From contig JADJWN010000009.1 in the NCBI GenBank assembly GCA_016716335.1, positions 124,001 through 188,000 on the forward strand: a stretch of DNA of 64,000 nt, read 5' to 3'. Source of the stretch: Saprospiraceae bacterium (GTDB taxonomy: Bacteria > Bacteroidota > Bacteroidia > Chitinophagales > Saprospiraceae). The notes under the pieces are model-generated. The model was not told the origin of the DNA. It ran no database searches and saw nothing but the letters and a program-made list of their open reading frames with translations. The translations under genes and the position numbers were made by a program. Below are positions 45,201-53,543 of the stretch, piece by piece (position 1 is the stretch's first letter; each line of letters begins with the position of its first letter).

Positions 45201-47857
45201 CCCAGATACAGCTCATTGGCTTTTTTAAATTGCAGTGTATCCAGATTGATGTCAAAACCATGGAATGTACGTTGGCCTGAATTGTAGCTGTAGCTGAATG
45301 CTCCGTCAGGTCCGAGTCCCACTCCGTTTTTATCCACCACCAGATCCGATACACTGACCTTATCCAATTTGAATGGCACTCCCTGCACATTCAGGGAAAA
45401 TTTACGGTTGAACTCCAGTTCCCCGTACAGGTGAAACTCCGGCTCCAGTCCGCTGCCTTTCTGATCCACCAGGATTTCTGTATTGGGCAATATCTTTCCC
45501 TTGGCTATGATGGCCGGAAATTCGATATCATTCTGATTGACCATCGAAAAATTATACTTCAATTGATCATTGTTATCAAGACTCATATTGGCAGTGTATG
45601 CCAGAAACACATTCTCCCTGGTAATCGGCACCCTGATATCTCCTTTAAACCTTGCTTCCTGCAGTTGATTTTCTATGATTCTGACATAAAAATCCTTCAT
45701 GGAGAATTTCCATTTCTTTTCCCCCATCTGTCCCTTATCCTTATCAAATACGGTGGGGATATCTATGATACCGCTGAATCCTTTTTTGTCTGCCAGAAAG
45801 TGCAGGCACTGTATGTTGTGGTTGGGATGCAGTTTGTCCGGCAATCTGATGGTAATATTCTTGAAATAGAAACCCTTCCACAGATTCCCTTCCGTATTGT
45901 AGGATTGTGTGGGAAAGCTGATACCGGCCGGATTATCCGTCTCTGAATGGTCAATGGAAACATTCGATACGGTGATCTGGAAACCCGGAAGTTTCACAAG
46001 TTCAAAAGGGGTGACACTGACATTACTGAGTATAAAATTGTTCGGATCTGTAAGTTTGATTTTGAAAGGAGCTTCTACCGTGTTTTTGTTTTTATCCACA
46101 GGTTTTGCTACCGTAGCATCAATCATAAAATTACCGTCCAATTGCAGCTCTTTAAATCCTTCCTTTTCCAGAATGATGTAGCAGCCTTTAGATGGATCGT
46201 TCTGGATACCTTTGTGAAATTTCAGCTTGAATTTTCCCTGGGGATTCAGCGTATAATCACTGATCAGATGCAGATGAGCTTCCTTGGTAAATCCCATATC
46301 GTCTATACATACCCCTGATGCTCCGAGGTGCAGCTTTTGACCATAGGAAGGCATATTGATTTCAGCTACCGCATTCAGTCCGGCACCTTTCACACCGAAA
46401 TGCATCCCCACGATGGCTACGAGTTGTTGTTTGCCACCGATAGTCCTGTTTATTCCCAGCGGCATTCCCAGACCGATGCTGTCCATATTTTCATAAGGCC
46501 ATGTCATCACTCTCTGATTGCTGCCCATCAACTTGGCAATCAGTGCCTGTATCTGTGGTCCGCCGAAGGATACATTGCCCAGGTCATTGATCCAGTCAGT
46601 GGGTACATTGTCATCATTTCTGGCCTTTGCCACACCGTCTATCACTATTTTGTCTGAATTGACCTTCAGATTCTGAAACTCTACGAGGATGGGTACTTTG
46701 AGCCATGAGTTGATGATTTTGCCCTGACCGGAGAGCAGATTACCATTCCAGCTTACGGAGGTGAGCCTGAGCTGATGATCACCTATTTTGATTACATCAT
46801 AGTTGTTGATAATACCCTGGCCGTTAATAGCTGAATTATTGGGGATGTTGAGAGGTTTTTCACAGGCAGATAGACTGAATAGCGGACCCATGGATTGATT
46901 TTTGATATTTCCGGGGCCGGGTACCGGCGGTTTGGGGTTTTGGGGATCCGGACTGGCGAATTCCGGATTTTGATTTTGTAAAGGAGTAATGTATTGAAAT
47001 ACCGTTACCGGACTTTTGCCCTGATTTTTGAATGCGGTCTTACCTGTCGGATCATAGGCAGTGACTCTCAGCGCATACTGTCTGCCCGTGATCAGTTTCG
47101 GCAAAGTCATGTCATAAACTAAGGTGTTGGGGATGATATTCTCCTTTTTGTAATTGAGAATAATGGCAATATTGTCAAAAGCTTCGTTGGGGTTGAGCAG
47201 ATTGTTCAGGGTCATATCTACCATCTCAAGGCGGTAGCGGGTATTTTGCGGCAATCCGGCCGGAGTCCAGTTTATGGTAAGAAACTGTGGATTCTGTGCC
47301 TTAACATCGCTCTTATCCATTGGATTGATGATAATAGGCGGATCATAATAGCTTATGAAAAGATTGGCGCATCCGGTCATTTCAGGTGACAGGGCTTCAT
47401 TAGTGCGATACTCATAAGCCCTGATGCAAAGCTGATAATTGCCTTCAGGGAGTTTTTCGGTCTGCATCAGCGTGCTTTTGCTCACCCCGGAATATGAGAT
47501 TTGGGATTCAGTCAGATTGGAAAAATGATTCCTTAGGGTATTGCCGGTAAGCACCCTTGTCTCCCCGGCTGCTAGGGATATGGGAGCTGCAGGAAGAAAA
47601 TCCAGAGATACCTGAGCACTGACTCCGTTATCCCCTTTGAGGGTGGCGATGAGTTTCACCTGTTGGGCGGTTCCGGATATATTGGTCAATGTTACAATGG
47701 ACTGACTCCTGAATTTGATCACATCTTCCAGATAGACAGGATAGGGCTGCGGCACGGTCAATGTGACATTGATCTTCTGTGCCTTGAGCAGAAAACCTGC
47801 CCAGCAGAACAGAACTATAAGCATCAACCTTAAAATCATTGCGTTTCGAATTTTCAT
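42203..47857 (-). CDS. Giant secreted surface protein, TANFOR-like N-terminal region
   Basis: The ATG at 47857 begins a signal peptide (MKIRNAMILRLMLIVLFCWA, ending LLKAQ) on an 1884-residue protein; a longer open frame up to 48103 has no signal. Residues ~28-330 resemble the TANFOR domain of Bacteroidota (VYLEDV..., LKGDNGVSAQVSLDFLPAAPISLAAGETRVLTG-like text, LPEGNYQLCIRAYEY) followed by an FN3-like module and a Pro-rich linker. Residues ~350-1400 are beta-rich with recurring G-A-N-E-I patterns and stretches like an outer-membrane or filament protein. The end (QAGQYHLLMHRNAGYHHRK) is His-rich and has no clear sorting domain. Function unknown; shared promoter element suggests co-expression with the FN3/barrel/SprB operon downstream. 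Confidence 0.75.
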   Translation of the reverse strand: MKIRNAMILRLMLIVLFCWAGFLLKAQKINVTLTVPQPYPVYLEDVIKFRSQSIVTLTNISGTAQQVKLIATLKGDNGVSAQVSLDFLPAAPISLAAGETRVLTGNTLRNHFSNLTESQISYSGVSKSTLMQTEKLPEGNYQLCIRAYEYRTNEALSPEMTGCANLFISYYDPPIIINPMDKSDVKAQNPQFLTINWTPAGLPQNTRYRLEMVDMTLNNLLNPNEAFDNIAIILNYKKENIIPNTLVYDMTLPKLITGRQYALRVTAYDPTGKTAFKNQGKSPVTVFQYITPLQNQNPEFASPDPQNPKPPVPGPGNIKNQSMGPLFSLSACEKPLNIPNNSAINGQGIINNYDVIKIGDHQLRLTSVSWNGNLLSGQGKIINSWLKVPILVEFQNLKVNSDKIVIDGVAKARNDDNVPTDWINDLGNVSFGGPQIQALIAKLMGSNQRVMTWPYENMDSIGLGMPLGINRTIGGKQQLVAIVGMHFGVKGAGLNAVAEINMPSYGQKLHLGASGVCIDDMGFTKEAHLHLISDYTLNPQGKFKLKFHKGIQNDPSKGCYIILEKEGFKELQLDGNFMIDATVAKPVDKNKNTVEAPFKIKLTDPNNFILSNVSVTPFELVKLPGFQITVSNVSIDHSETDNPAGISFPTQSYNTEGNLWKGFYFKNITIRLPDKLHPNHNIQCLHFLADKKGFSGIIDIPTVFDKDKGQMGEKKWKFSMKDFYVRIIENQLQEARFKGDIRVPITRENVFLAYTANMSLDNNDQLKYNFSMVNQNDIEFPAIIAKGKILPNTEILVDQKGSGLEPEFHLYGELEFNRKFSLNVQGVPFKLDKVSVSDLVVDKNGVGLGPDGAFSYSYNSGQRTFHGFDINLDTLQFKKANELYLGFSLDLLGETNTVGARTGFSILTDYGNNNMILGNVKLRSLGIKGDISVATLDGAIEIMENDPVYGNGFSGAVKVDLKLGQNQESAGGAAIAIKFGRMKAQGNTDEYKYFFFSGELGVGVGIPLSASLRLYGLKGAMYYNMVMDGPYSNPVPFKSGSDTKFGILAGVDIGLVDKNAFHAKPQLMVQFGTKSGLDMISIFGDAYAFTPWKSGFTPYPAGTSPVHIQMEATMDFKKKVFDFDSGITVKYPVNNPAITANGSIRMHVAGAQNWYIKIGEPGPGANIGVKLNFLPVAKKHYFMAGYNLPGMPPVPYNIASKLSKPYMADRAGTDGVDNPDLKFALGSLVDFNTGDLQAWILYADFAATYGYDVALSKGWGSCGVNSWYLEGQAYAMLSADVGVRTKMFNKERKFKVAAVSAALLAQAALPNPTYIQADVVGEATFMGIIKGKFTFDVKYGSKCAVKPAGQQGEALSGLKYVQDIQPTGNGVHVFTDPEVSLLFSALDHKHYEVQEYDDKDNLVTRKFRFPVKTLKMVIDDAASPENGKVLASWGANNLEGIWERNNAGDRFTYKSLKSLPPFTNIKITAEVMVQELIGQNWQTIKAEGTKKEVSFKTGNDPDQIVQSNIEVMYPAFGQRYYLQGDNFRKGYIQLKKSQDAVFVHNGPAFTAPTFKVRFIPVGGGNVLEGKFDGYQNNRVNFSHPELVKGKMYVMQLVKVNPANMIKNNEGKPDLQGDLQFASNDFKDQITKEQKLLGALKLSAKEKELYKYPFGVSIYNNLADKLNKLNGGTAQVQLLNGGKASKVTVSYTAAQEQFDVADEAQLTPQWYVGQMIGGPAISPNDKGKPYNQDYLQKEIYVPYNTILIPKAYPNESPVEVDYTMKMTNAQPLMSQSEINNILKEPSNPGHAKAAAPTSGIPVIFSVEGAATAHVHHHQMLTRLLNPNTYQKALMQQLQGDSKLMNLFNKWMQNPAIQQFKTIQAGQYHLLMHRNAGYHHRKAWNL

Positions 47858-47888
47858 AAAACAGGTTTTATTTTCAGTAAATCCGATG

Positions 47889-47956
47889 CAAAATTGGGCA
47901 GGATGATGTGCTGAAAGGTTTAAGCCTTTTTCAAAAAGTGTAAAAAAGTGTAAAAA
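47889..47956 (-). promoter_or_regulatory. Second copy of the shared 42-bp element and -7 site, upstream of the giant gene
   Basis: Identical 42-bp block at 47915-47956, 18 bases, -7-like CAATTTTG (47896-47889) followed by CATC, then 31 bases to the ATG at 47857. Sequence around the block is otherwise different, so this is a conserved site and not a large duplication. Confidence 0.7.
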
Positions 47957-48105
47957 GGGATATGAACATATAGTCCGCAACAAACAATAATGCCAAATGT
48001 GCAAATGGCAAATTTTATAAGTAATGAAAATTACCGGAGAAAAATTAAAACAGGCAGAGATAATGGTTAGGGGTAAATTGTTACTGAATATTGAGTTTTC
48101 CATAT

Positions 48106-48161
48106 AATGTCAAGTTTTTTACATCATAAACTTGACATTTTTATAATAATTAATATCTTTG
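48106..48161 (+). promoter_or_regulatory. AbiE promoter with overlapping palindromic operator
   Basis: A perfect 12-bp inverted repeat (AATGTCAAGTTT at 48106-48117, AAACTTGACATT at 48128-48139) overlaps the -33 TTG (48132-48134). Nineteen bases later lies TATCTTTG (48154-48161), a perfect -7 element, and 4 bases later the ATG of the antitoxin gene. AbiEi antitoxins are known to repress their own promoter through inverted repeats, so this is the likely binding site. Confidence 0.8.
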
Positions 48162-48165
48162 TGGT

Positions 48166-48891
48166 ATGAAAGTAGCAGAGCAAATACGCAAAACTATAGA
48201 ACGCATTCCCGAAAGTGAGCCTTTTGGCTATGCAGATTTAGGTATTAAACAAGCAGATTTTGTTTCAGCAGCCAAAGCTTTAGAAAGGTTGCAAAAGCAA
48301 GGAACGATTAAAAAGCTTACAAAAGGTATTTTTTATATTCCGCGACAAACCATATTTGGAGAATTAGGACCTGATAGTAATAGCATATTAGAGAGGTACT
48401 TATTTGAAGATGGTAAACGGATAGCCTATGAAACAGGCTTTTCTTTGTATAATAAATTGGGACTTACTACACAAATGGCTTTCAAAATTAAGGTAGCCAC
48501 AAAAGGTAACCCTATCAAAATAAATATTGAAACGCTAAAAGTAAGTTCAGTCAAAAGTTATGTTGAAATTACAGAGAAAAACTATCAGTTGCTGGGTTAT
48601 TTAGATGCTTTGAAAGACATTAAAAGAATCCCCGATTGCTCGGTTACACAGGCAATAAAGCGAATGAGTTTTTTAATAAAAGCATTAAATTCAGAGGAGC
48701 AAAAAGAACTCATTCAATATGCATTGTTCTATCCAGCCAGAGTAAGGGCACTGCTTGGTGCTATTTTAGAAAACATGAATTTGGAACATAATCTGACAGG
48801 ATTAAAAAATAGTCTTAATCCTTTGACAAAAATTGATTTAAAAATAAAAGCAACAGATCTTCCAACTATCAAAAACTGGAATATTGAATGA
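48166..48891 (+). CDS. AbiEi-like antitoxin (DUF6088 type)
   Basis: The 241-residue protein has an N-terminal winged helix (residues ~1-65, EQIRKTIERIPESEPFGYADLG ... LQKQGTIKKLTKGIFYIP), typical of AbiEi/DUF6088 antitoxins, and a C-terminal helical/strand domain. In AbiE type IV toxin-antitoxin systems this partner represses the promoter and neutralises the toxin without stable binding. Its stop overlaps the toxin start by 4 bases (ATGA). The start ATG lies 4 bases after the promoter's -7 element, so translation is probably leaderless. Base composition (AT-rich) differs from the flanking genes, in line with transfer. Confidence 0.82.
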   Translation: MKVAEQIRKTIERIPESEPFGYADLGIKQADFVSAAKALERLQKQGTIKKLTKGIFYIPRQTIFGELGPDSNSILERYLFEDGKRIAYETGFSLYNKLGLTTQMAFKIKVATKGNPIKINIETLKVSSVKSYVEITEKNYQLLGYLDALKDIKRIPDCSVTQAIKRMSFLIKALNSEEQKELIQYALFYPARVRALLGAILENMNLEHNLTGLKNSLNPLTKIDLKIKATDLPTIKNWNIE

Positions 48892-49838
48892 TACTACACA
48901 AGGATGATATTATTTTTAGAGATTTATTGCTCAGTGCTTCTTTGCACTTGAGCATTCCTTTGTCCTTTGTAGAAAAAGATTATTGGATAACATTGGTGTT
49001 AAGACATTTGGCAAAAAGTAAATATGTTGATGAAACCGTTTTTAAAGGTGGCACATCCTTATCAAAAGGATATAATCTTATAGCACGTTTTTCGGAAGAT
49101 GTAGATATTGCCATCATCAATGAAAAAGACATAAAAGGGAATTCGATCAGGAATATAATCCGAAACATAGAAAAGGAAATTACATCTGATTTAACCGAGG
49201 TGCAAATGGATGGTGTAACTAGTAAAGGTTCAAGATTCAGAAAATCTGTTTTTGAATATGTTACAACTGAAAAAAGTAACTTAAACAACAAACTTATTGT
49301 TGAAATTAACTCGTTTGCCAATCCTTTTCCATATCAAAGACTCACCATCCGGAGTCTGTTGTTTGACTTTTTGATGCAAACCGGCAATGAAAAATACCTT
49401 GAGCTATACAATCTCCAATCCTTTGAAGTAAATGTGTTGAGTAAAGAACAAACACTATTAGAAAAGATGGTATCATTAATTCGATTTTCATTTAAGGAAG
49501 ATACCGTTGAAAGTATTTCCGAAAAGATCAGGCACTTTTATGATTTATATTACTTAATTCAACATCCCGGGTGTATTGAATTTGTAGCATCCGACTCGTT
49601 TAAGAAACAATTTGAGACCCTTTTGAATCATGATAGAGAAATGTTTGAAGAGCCGACAGGTTGGCATACCAAATCGATTTCAGAATCACCTTTAATAAAG
49701 GATTTCTCAAACATATGGCAACATCTCAAAGTAAAATATCAATCTGAACTTTCGGCATTAGCATACAGACCAATCCCTGATGAAAATGATGTTGCAAAAT
49801 GTTTTGTTGAGCTGTTAAAAAGGGTTAGTGGTTATTGA
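48888..49838 (+). CDS. AbiEii-like nucleotidyltransferase toxin
   Basis: The 316-residue protein carries the AbiEii/AbiGii motifs: FVEKDYWITLVLRHL, then the nucleotidyltransferase core FKGGTSLSKGYNLIARFSEDVDIAI (GGTSxxK and the D-x-D metal pair), and KxLLEKMVSLIRFSF and FYDLYYLIQ in the C-terminal half. Characterised AbiEii-type toxins transfer nucleotides to target RNAs (tRNA acceptor ends) and stop translation, which aborts phage infection. It is coupled to the antitoxin gene by a 4-base overlap. All expected catalytic positions seem present, so it is probably active. Confidence 0.88.
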   Translation: MILHKDDIIFRDLLLSASLHLSIPLSFVEKDYWITLVLRHLAKSKYVDETVFKGGTSLSKGYNLIARFSEDVDIAIINEKDIKGNSIRNIIRNIEKEITSDLTEVQMDGVTSKGSRFRKSVFEYVTTEKSNLNNKLIVEINSFANPFPYQRLTIRSLLFDFLMQTGNEKYLELYNLQSFEVNVLSKEQTLLEKMVSLIRFSFKEDTVESISEKIRHFYDLYYLIQHPGCIEFVASDSFKKQFETLLNHDREMFEEPTGWHTKSISESPLIKDFSNIWQHLKVKYQSELSALAYRPIPDENDVAKCFVELLKRVSGY

Positions 49839-49889
49839 AATGAGCGAAAATATAACACAGCATGAAAATTTTGCTTTTTCGATTAATTA

Positions 49890-50486
49890 TTGTCCCCTGG
49901 CAATCAACAAGTTTTGCATTTTAATGAAGAAAAACCAGATAAGGCATTTATCAAATTGCCAAATACGAAAATCAAATTGCTTCAACAGCTATTGGCAAAA
50001 GTAATCGGAGAAATCAGAAAAGTAAACAAGGTAAAAGGCATTGACTTTTCAAAGAAAATGCAAGCCTTAGTTGAACGATACAACAACCGAGATGCCAACG
50101 ACATTTTGCGAAGTGAAGTATATGAAGAAATGGCAAACGCCTTGACAGACTTGATTTGGGAAGTTCACAAAGAATTTTCGGCAGGTGATGAATTGGGAAT
50201 TGACTTTCAGGAAAAAGCATTTTACGACATTCTGAAAGAGCTTTGTATCAAATACGACTTCAAATATCCAGACGACAAAATGATTGAACTGGCAAAAGCC
50301 GTAAAAGACCTTGTGGACGGACAAGCCAAATTCCCTGACTGGAACAAACGTGACGACATCAAATCAGCATTAAAAGTTGGACTTATTCTTTTGCTTGACG
50401 AATATGGCTATCCACCTGTTGAGAGAGACGAGGTGTATGTGGAGATTTTTGAACAAGCAGAAAACTTTAAGAAAAATCAGCACTAA
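49890..50486 (+). pseudogene. Remnant of type I restriction enzyme R subunit (HsdR C-terminus)
   Basis: The ~190 residues from FNEEKPDKAFIKLPNTKIK to NFKKNQH match the C-terminal EcoR124-type helical domain of HsdR (YNNRDANDILRSEVYEEMANALTDLIWEVHKEFSAG, YDFKYPDDKMIELAKAVKDLVDGQAKFPDWNKRDDIKSALKVGLILLLDEYGYPP). The nuclease and helicase domains (roughly 800 residues) are absent: an in-frame stop lies at 49884 and the AbiE genes precede it. No hsdM or hsdS is present. It is a decayed fragment of a restriction system beside the AbiE module. Confidence 0.8.
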
Positions 50487-50806
50487 TGAATAATCTGGCA
50501 AATAAAAATGCTTCTGATTTTATGAACGAGAAACAAGAAAGTACTTAAACTTTACTTTTTATTTAAAGAATTCCAAGAAAAAGAATTTTGTGCATATTAA
50601 ACAACATATTACAACATATTATTTGGTATAATGTGGACTAACAACTAAACAAAACAATCATATTTGGCTACCTTTCAAAATTAGTGTCAATCATTTCCCT
50701 GCACTTCAAGGTCGGATTTTTCATAAATTAATGGTTATCAATACTAAAATATACTATGAAGTTTTCCTACATTTGTGCCGAATTTTAAAAAAGGCCCCAC
50801 ATTTAT
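50487..50806. other. Non-coding junction between the defence remnant and the ATP synthase operon
   Basis: No ORF with protein-like content. A -7 element TACATTTG lies at 50768-50775, 31 bases before the atpB ATG, and probably drives the atp operon; no matching -33 element was found. Upstream genes that often precede atpB in this phylum (AtpI/AtpZ-like) are not here, perhaps displaced by the insertion. Confidence 0.45.
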
Positions 50807-52092
50807 ATGAGCAGGAGGATTTTTTATACCTTGATCGTATGCCTGACTACGGCTTATTACACATTCGGTCAGGCACATCACGACACACATACACAAGATA
50901 CATCTGCAACACCTACACAGCACATGGCCACAGCCCATGATGACCATGCACACGATGCACATCATGGCACACATCAGGCTTATGATCCCGGGGCTACCGC
51001 TATTCACCACATCAGTGACGGCAATGTTTATACCATCCTGGACAAACTTACGATTCCTCTTCCGGTGATATTATATACTAAGGGCAAAGGGTGGGATATT
51101 TTCAGTTCTGCAAAATTCCATCCGGGTCATCATGAAGACGGACACCATGCCTACAGCGGTTTTGTTCTGCATCACGGCAGCGTTTACAGAGTGGTAGATG
51201 CAGGATTTCCTGCGGAAGGAAGTGCAGAACTTGAAGATCATGCCTTCAAAATGGTAATGGAAGAGGAAAACGGAAAGAAAAAAGAAGCATATTATGTAAC
51301 ATATCAGGGAAAAGATTACAGGTTAGATGCCAGATCAACACTGGACGGTGGTATCCTGGGAGGCGGTATCACTTCATTTTTTGATTTTTCACCAACAAAA
51401 AATGTAGTGTCCATGATTCTGGTATCTCTCTTTTTATTCTGGATGTTTCTGAGTGCAGCAAAAGATACAAGGCGAGTCCTGATAAAGCTCCTACAGGGAT
51501 ACAAGCCTTACTGGAGCCCATGTTTTTGTTTATCAGAGATGAGGTAGCTATACCATTCATAGGCAAGAAAAAATACATGAAATTCCTGCCGCTCCTGATG
51601 AGTATTTTCTTTTTCATTCTGGGGCTGAATCTGTGGGGACAGGTGCCGTTTCTGGGCAGCACCAACGTAACAGGCAACCTGACAGTAACGATGATTATGG
51701 CAGTGATTGTATTTATCATTGTAAATATCAATGGTAACTCTCACTACTGGACACATATTTTCTGGATGCCGGGTGTACCTACTTTCGTAAAACCTCTGCT
51801 CTCGGTAGTAGAGTTTATGTCTTTGTTTATCAAGCCGCTTACACTTATGCTTCGTCTTGCTGGTAATATTTCGGCAGGACATATTGCGATACTGAGTTTT
51901 ATAGGATTGATATTTATATTTGGAAATTCGGGAGAGAGCTTCGGGGGAGGATTGATAGGTACGGCAATGGCTGTGCCTCTTACATTATTTATGATGGCTA
52001 TCGAGCTGATTGTGGCTTTTGTGCAGGCATTTGTATTTACATTGCTTACAGCATCCTACATTGGGGCAGCCACCGAGGAGCACCATCATTGA
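50807..52092 (+). CDS. atpB: F0F1 ATP synthase subunit a, with a 1-base deletion
   Basis: Subunit a forms the proton half-channels of the F0 rotor. The first frame (50807-51547) holds a signal peptide, a His-rich linker typical of Bacteroidota AtpB (HMATAHDDHAHDAHHGTH) and the first membrane helix. The second frame (to 52092) holds the remaining helices, including the stator Arg region LMLRLAGNISAGH and FVQAFVFTLLTASYIG. Adding one A in the A4 run at 51460-51463 restores SAAKRYKASPDKAPTGIQAL and a 428-residue protein. The indel in an essential gene points to a sequence error. It starts the atpBEFHAG operon. Confidence 0.93.
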
Positions 52093-52128
52093 TGAATTTG
52101 TTTTTTCATTTTTAATTATTATAAAATC

Positions 52129-52335
52129 ATGACTGGAACATTAGCAGCAGTAGGAGCCGGACTGGCAGTAATAGGAGCCGGAATCGGTATCGGAATGGTA
52201 GGTGGTAAAGCAATGGAAGCTATCGCCAGACAACCTGAAGCAGCAGGCGACATCAGAGGAGGTATGATCCTTATGGCAGCGTTTGTGGAAGGTGCGGCAT
52301 TGATCGCTATCCTGCTTTCTATCTTCATGTCTTAA
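52129..52335 (+). CDS. atpE: F0F1 ATP synthase subunit c
   Basis: The 68-residue hairpin protein forms the rotor ring. Two membrane helices flank the polar loop ARQPEA. The ion-carrying acid is Glu54 in the second helix (AAFVEGAAL). The Gln/Ser/Thr partners that mark sodium-binding rings are absent, which favours protons (inference). It is 36 bases after atpB. Confidence 0.95.
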   Translation: MTGTLAAVGAGLAVIGAGIGIGMVGGKAMEAIARQPEAAGDIRGGMILMAAFVEGAALIAILLSIFMS

Positions 52336-52441
52336 TCCTGTTGTAAAAAACTGATCAGGCAATCCTGCAATGCGATTGGCGGAGCGGATTGCCTTTTTAA
52401 AAAAGCATTTTCTGTTAAAGCATATAAACGCATAGTTAAAT

Positions 52442-52953
52442 ATGATACACTTACTCAACTTCACACCTTTCCAACCTACACCCGGACTGGCTATCTGGTC
52501 ACTGGTGATATTCCTCCTTTTCTGGTTTATCATGAGCAAATTTGCTTTCGGTCCTATCGCCGAGGCTTTGCAGAAAAGAGAATCCGACATTCAGGATGCC
52601 ATAGATCAGGCGAAAAAGACCCGGGAAGAAATGCAGAATCTCAAGGCGGAAAACGAGCAACTCCTCGCTAAAGCCAGAGAGGAAAGAGCCAAAATACTCC
52701 AGGAAGCCAAAGACCTGAAAAATGCCATGATTGCTGAGGCCCGTGAAAAAGCAAAGCAGGAAGCTTCGACCATCGTACAGAATGCTATGAACGATATCGA
52801 AAATCAGAAAAGGCTGCTATCGCCGAAATCAAAAATGAAGTTGGCAGCATGGCGCTCAGCATTGCAGAAAAAGTCATCCGTAAAGAACTGGCCGGCAATG
52901 CAGAACAGGAAAGTTTTGTAAACAATCTGGTAAAAGAAATCAAACTGAACTGA
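52442..52953 (+). CDS. atpF: F0F1 ATP synthase subunit b, with a 1-base deletion
   Basis: The b subunit is the peripheral stalk: one N-terminal membrane helix (LAIWSLVIFLLFWFIMS) and a long charged coiled coil (QKRESDIQDAIDQAKKTREE). The open frame leaves the family near residue 122. Adding one A to the A4 run at 52808-52811 restores ENQKKAAIAEIKNEVGSMAL and runs to the TGA at 52951-52953, giving 170 residues, normal length. The observed tail to 52921 is therefore an artefact. It is followed 23 bases later by atpH. Confidence 0.92.
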
Positions 52954-52976
52954 TACCGGAAAAACCCTAACAAATT

Positions 52977-53519
52977 ATGTCTATAAGCAGAATTTCAGCC
53001 AGGTATGCCAAATCTCTGATTGATCTCGCCACAGAACGCAATGCACTTGAGACAGTGGTGGACGACATACGCTCTTTCAATGAAATTGTCAAAAACAGGG
53101 ATTTTTATCTTTTGCTGAAAAGCCCGATCATCAATACTACAAAAAAGCTCAGTATCTTCAAAAGCCTCTTTGAGGGTAAAGTCAATCCCATCACTTATGC
53201 TTTTTTTGATATCATTATCAGAAAAGGGAGAGAAATGTACCTGCCGGAGATCAGCAGTGAGTTTATGGCGCAGTATAAGCAGATGAAAAACATTTCCTCT
53301 GTCACACTGACCACTGCATCACCCTTGCAGGATGCCACGGTCAATCAGATCAAGGCAAGGCTCAGTGATGCGATACATGGCACGATAGAACTCACAACTA
53401 AGGTAAATCCTGATCTGATCGGTGGTTTTGTCATTGAAACAGGTGACAGACGCTATGATGCCAGTGTGGCACATCAGCTTGATAAAATTAAAAAGGAATT
53501 TATTTCGACATCCAATTAA
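52977..53519 (+). CDS. atpH: F0F1 ATP synthase subunit delta
   Basis: The 180-residue OSCP/delta protein connects the b stalk to the F1 head. Features: RISARYAKSLIDLATERNALE at the N-terminal helix, LKSPIINTTKKLSIFKSLF, and the C-terminal DLIGGFVIETGDRRYDASVAHQLDKI. It is intact and fits the family length. Twenty-four bases separate it from atpA. Confidence 0.95.
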   Translation: MSISRISARYAKSLIDLATERNALETVVDDIRSFNEIVKNRDFYLLLKSPIINTTKKLSIFKSLFEGKVNPITYAFFDIIIRKGREMYLPEISSEFMAQYKQMKNISSVTLTTASPLQDATVNQIKARLSDAIHGTIELTTKVNPDLIGGFVIETGDRRYDASVAHQLDKIKKEFISTSN

Positions 53520-53543
53520 TAACTTCAATAAAAACTTTTAAAT

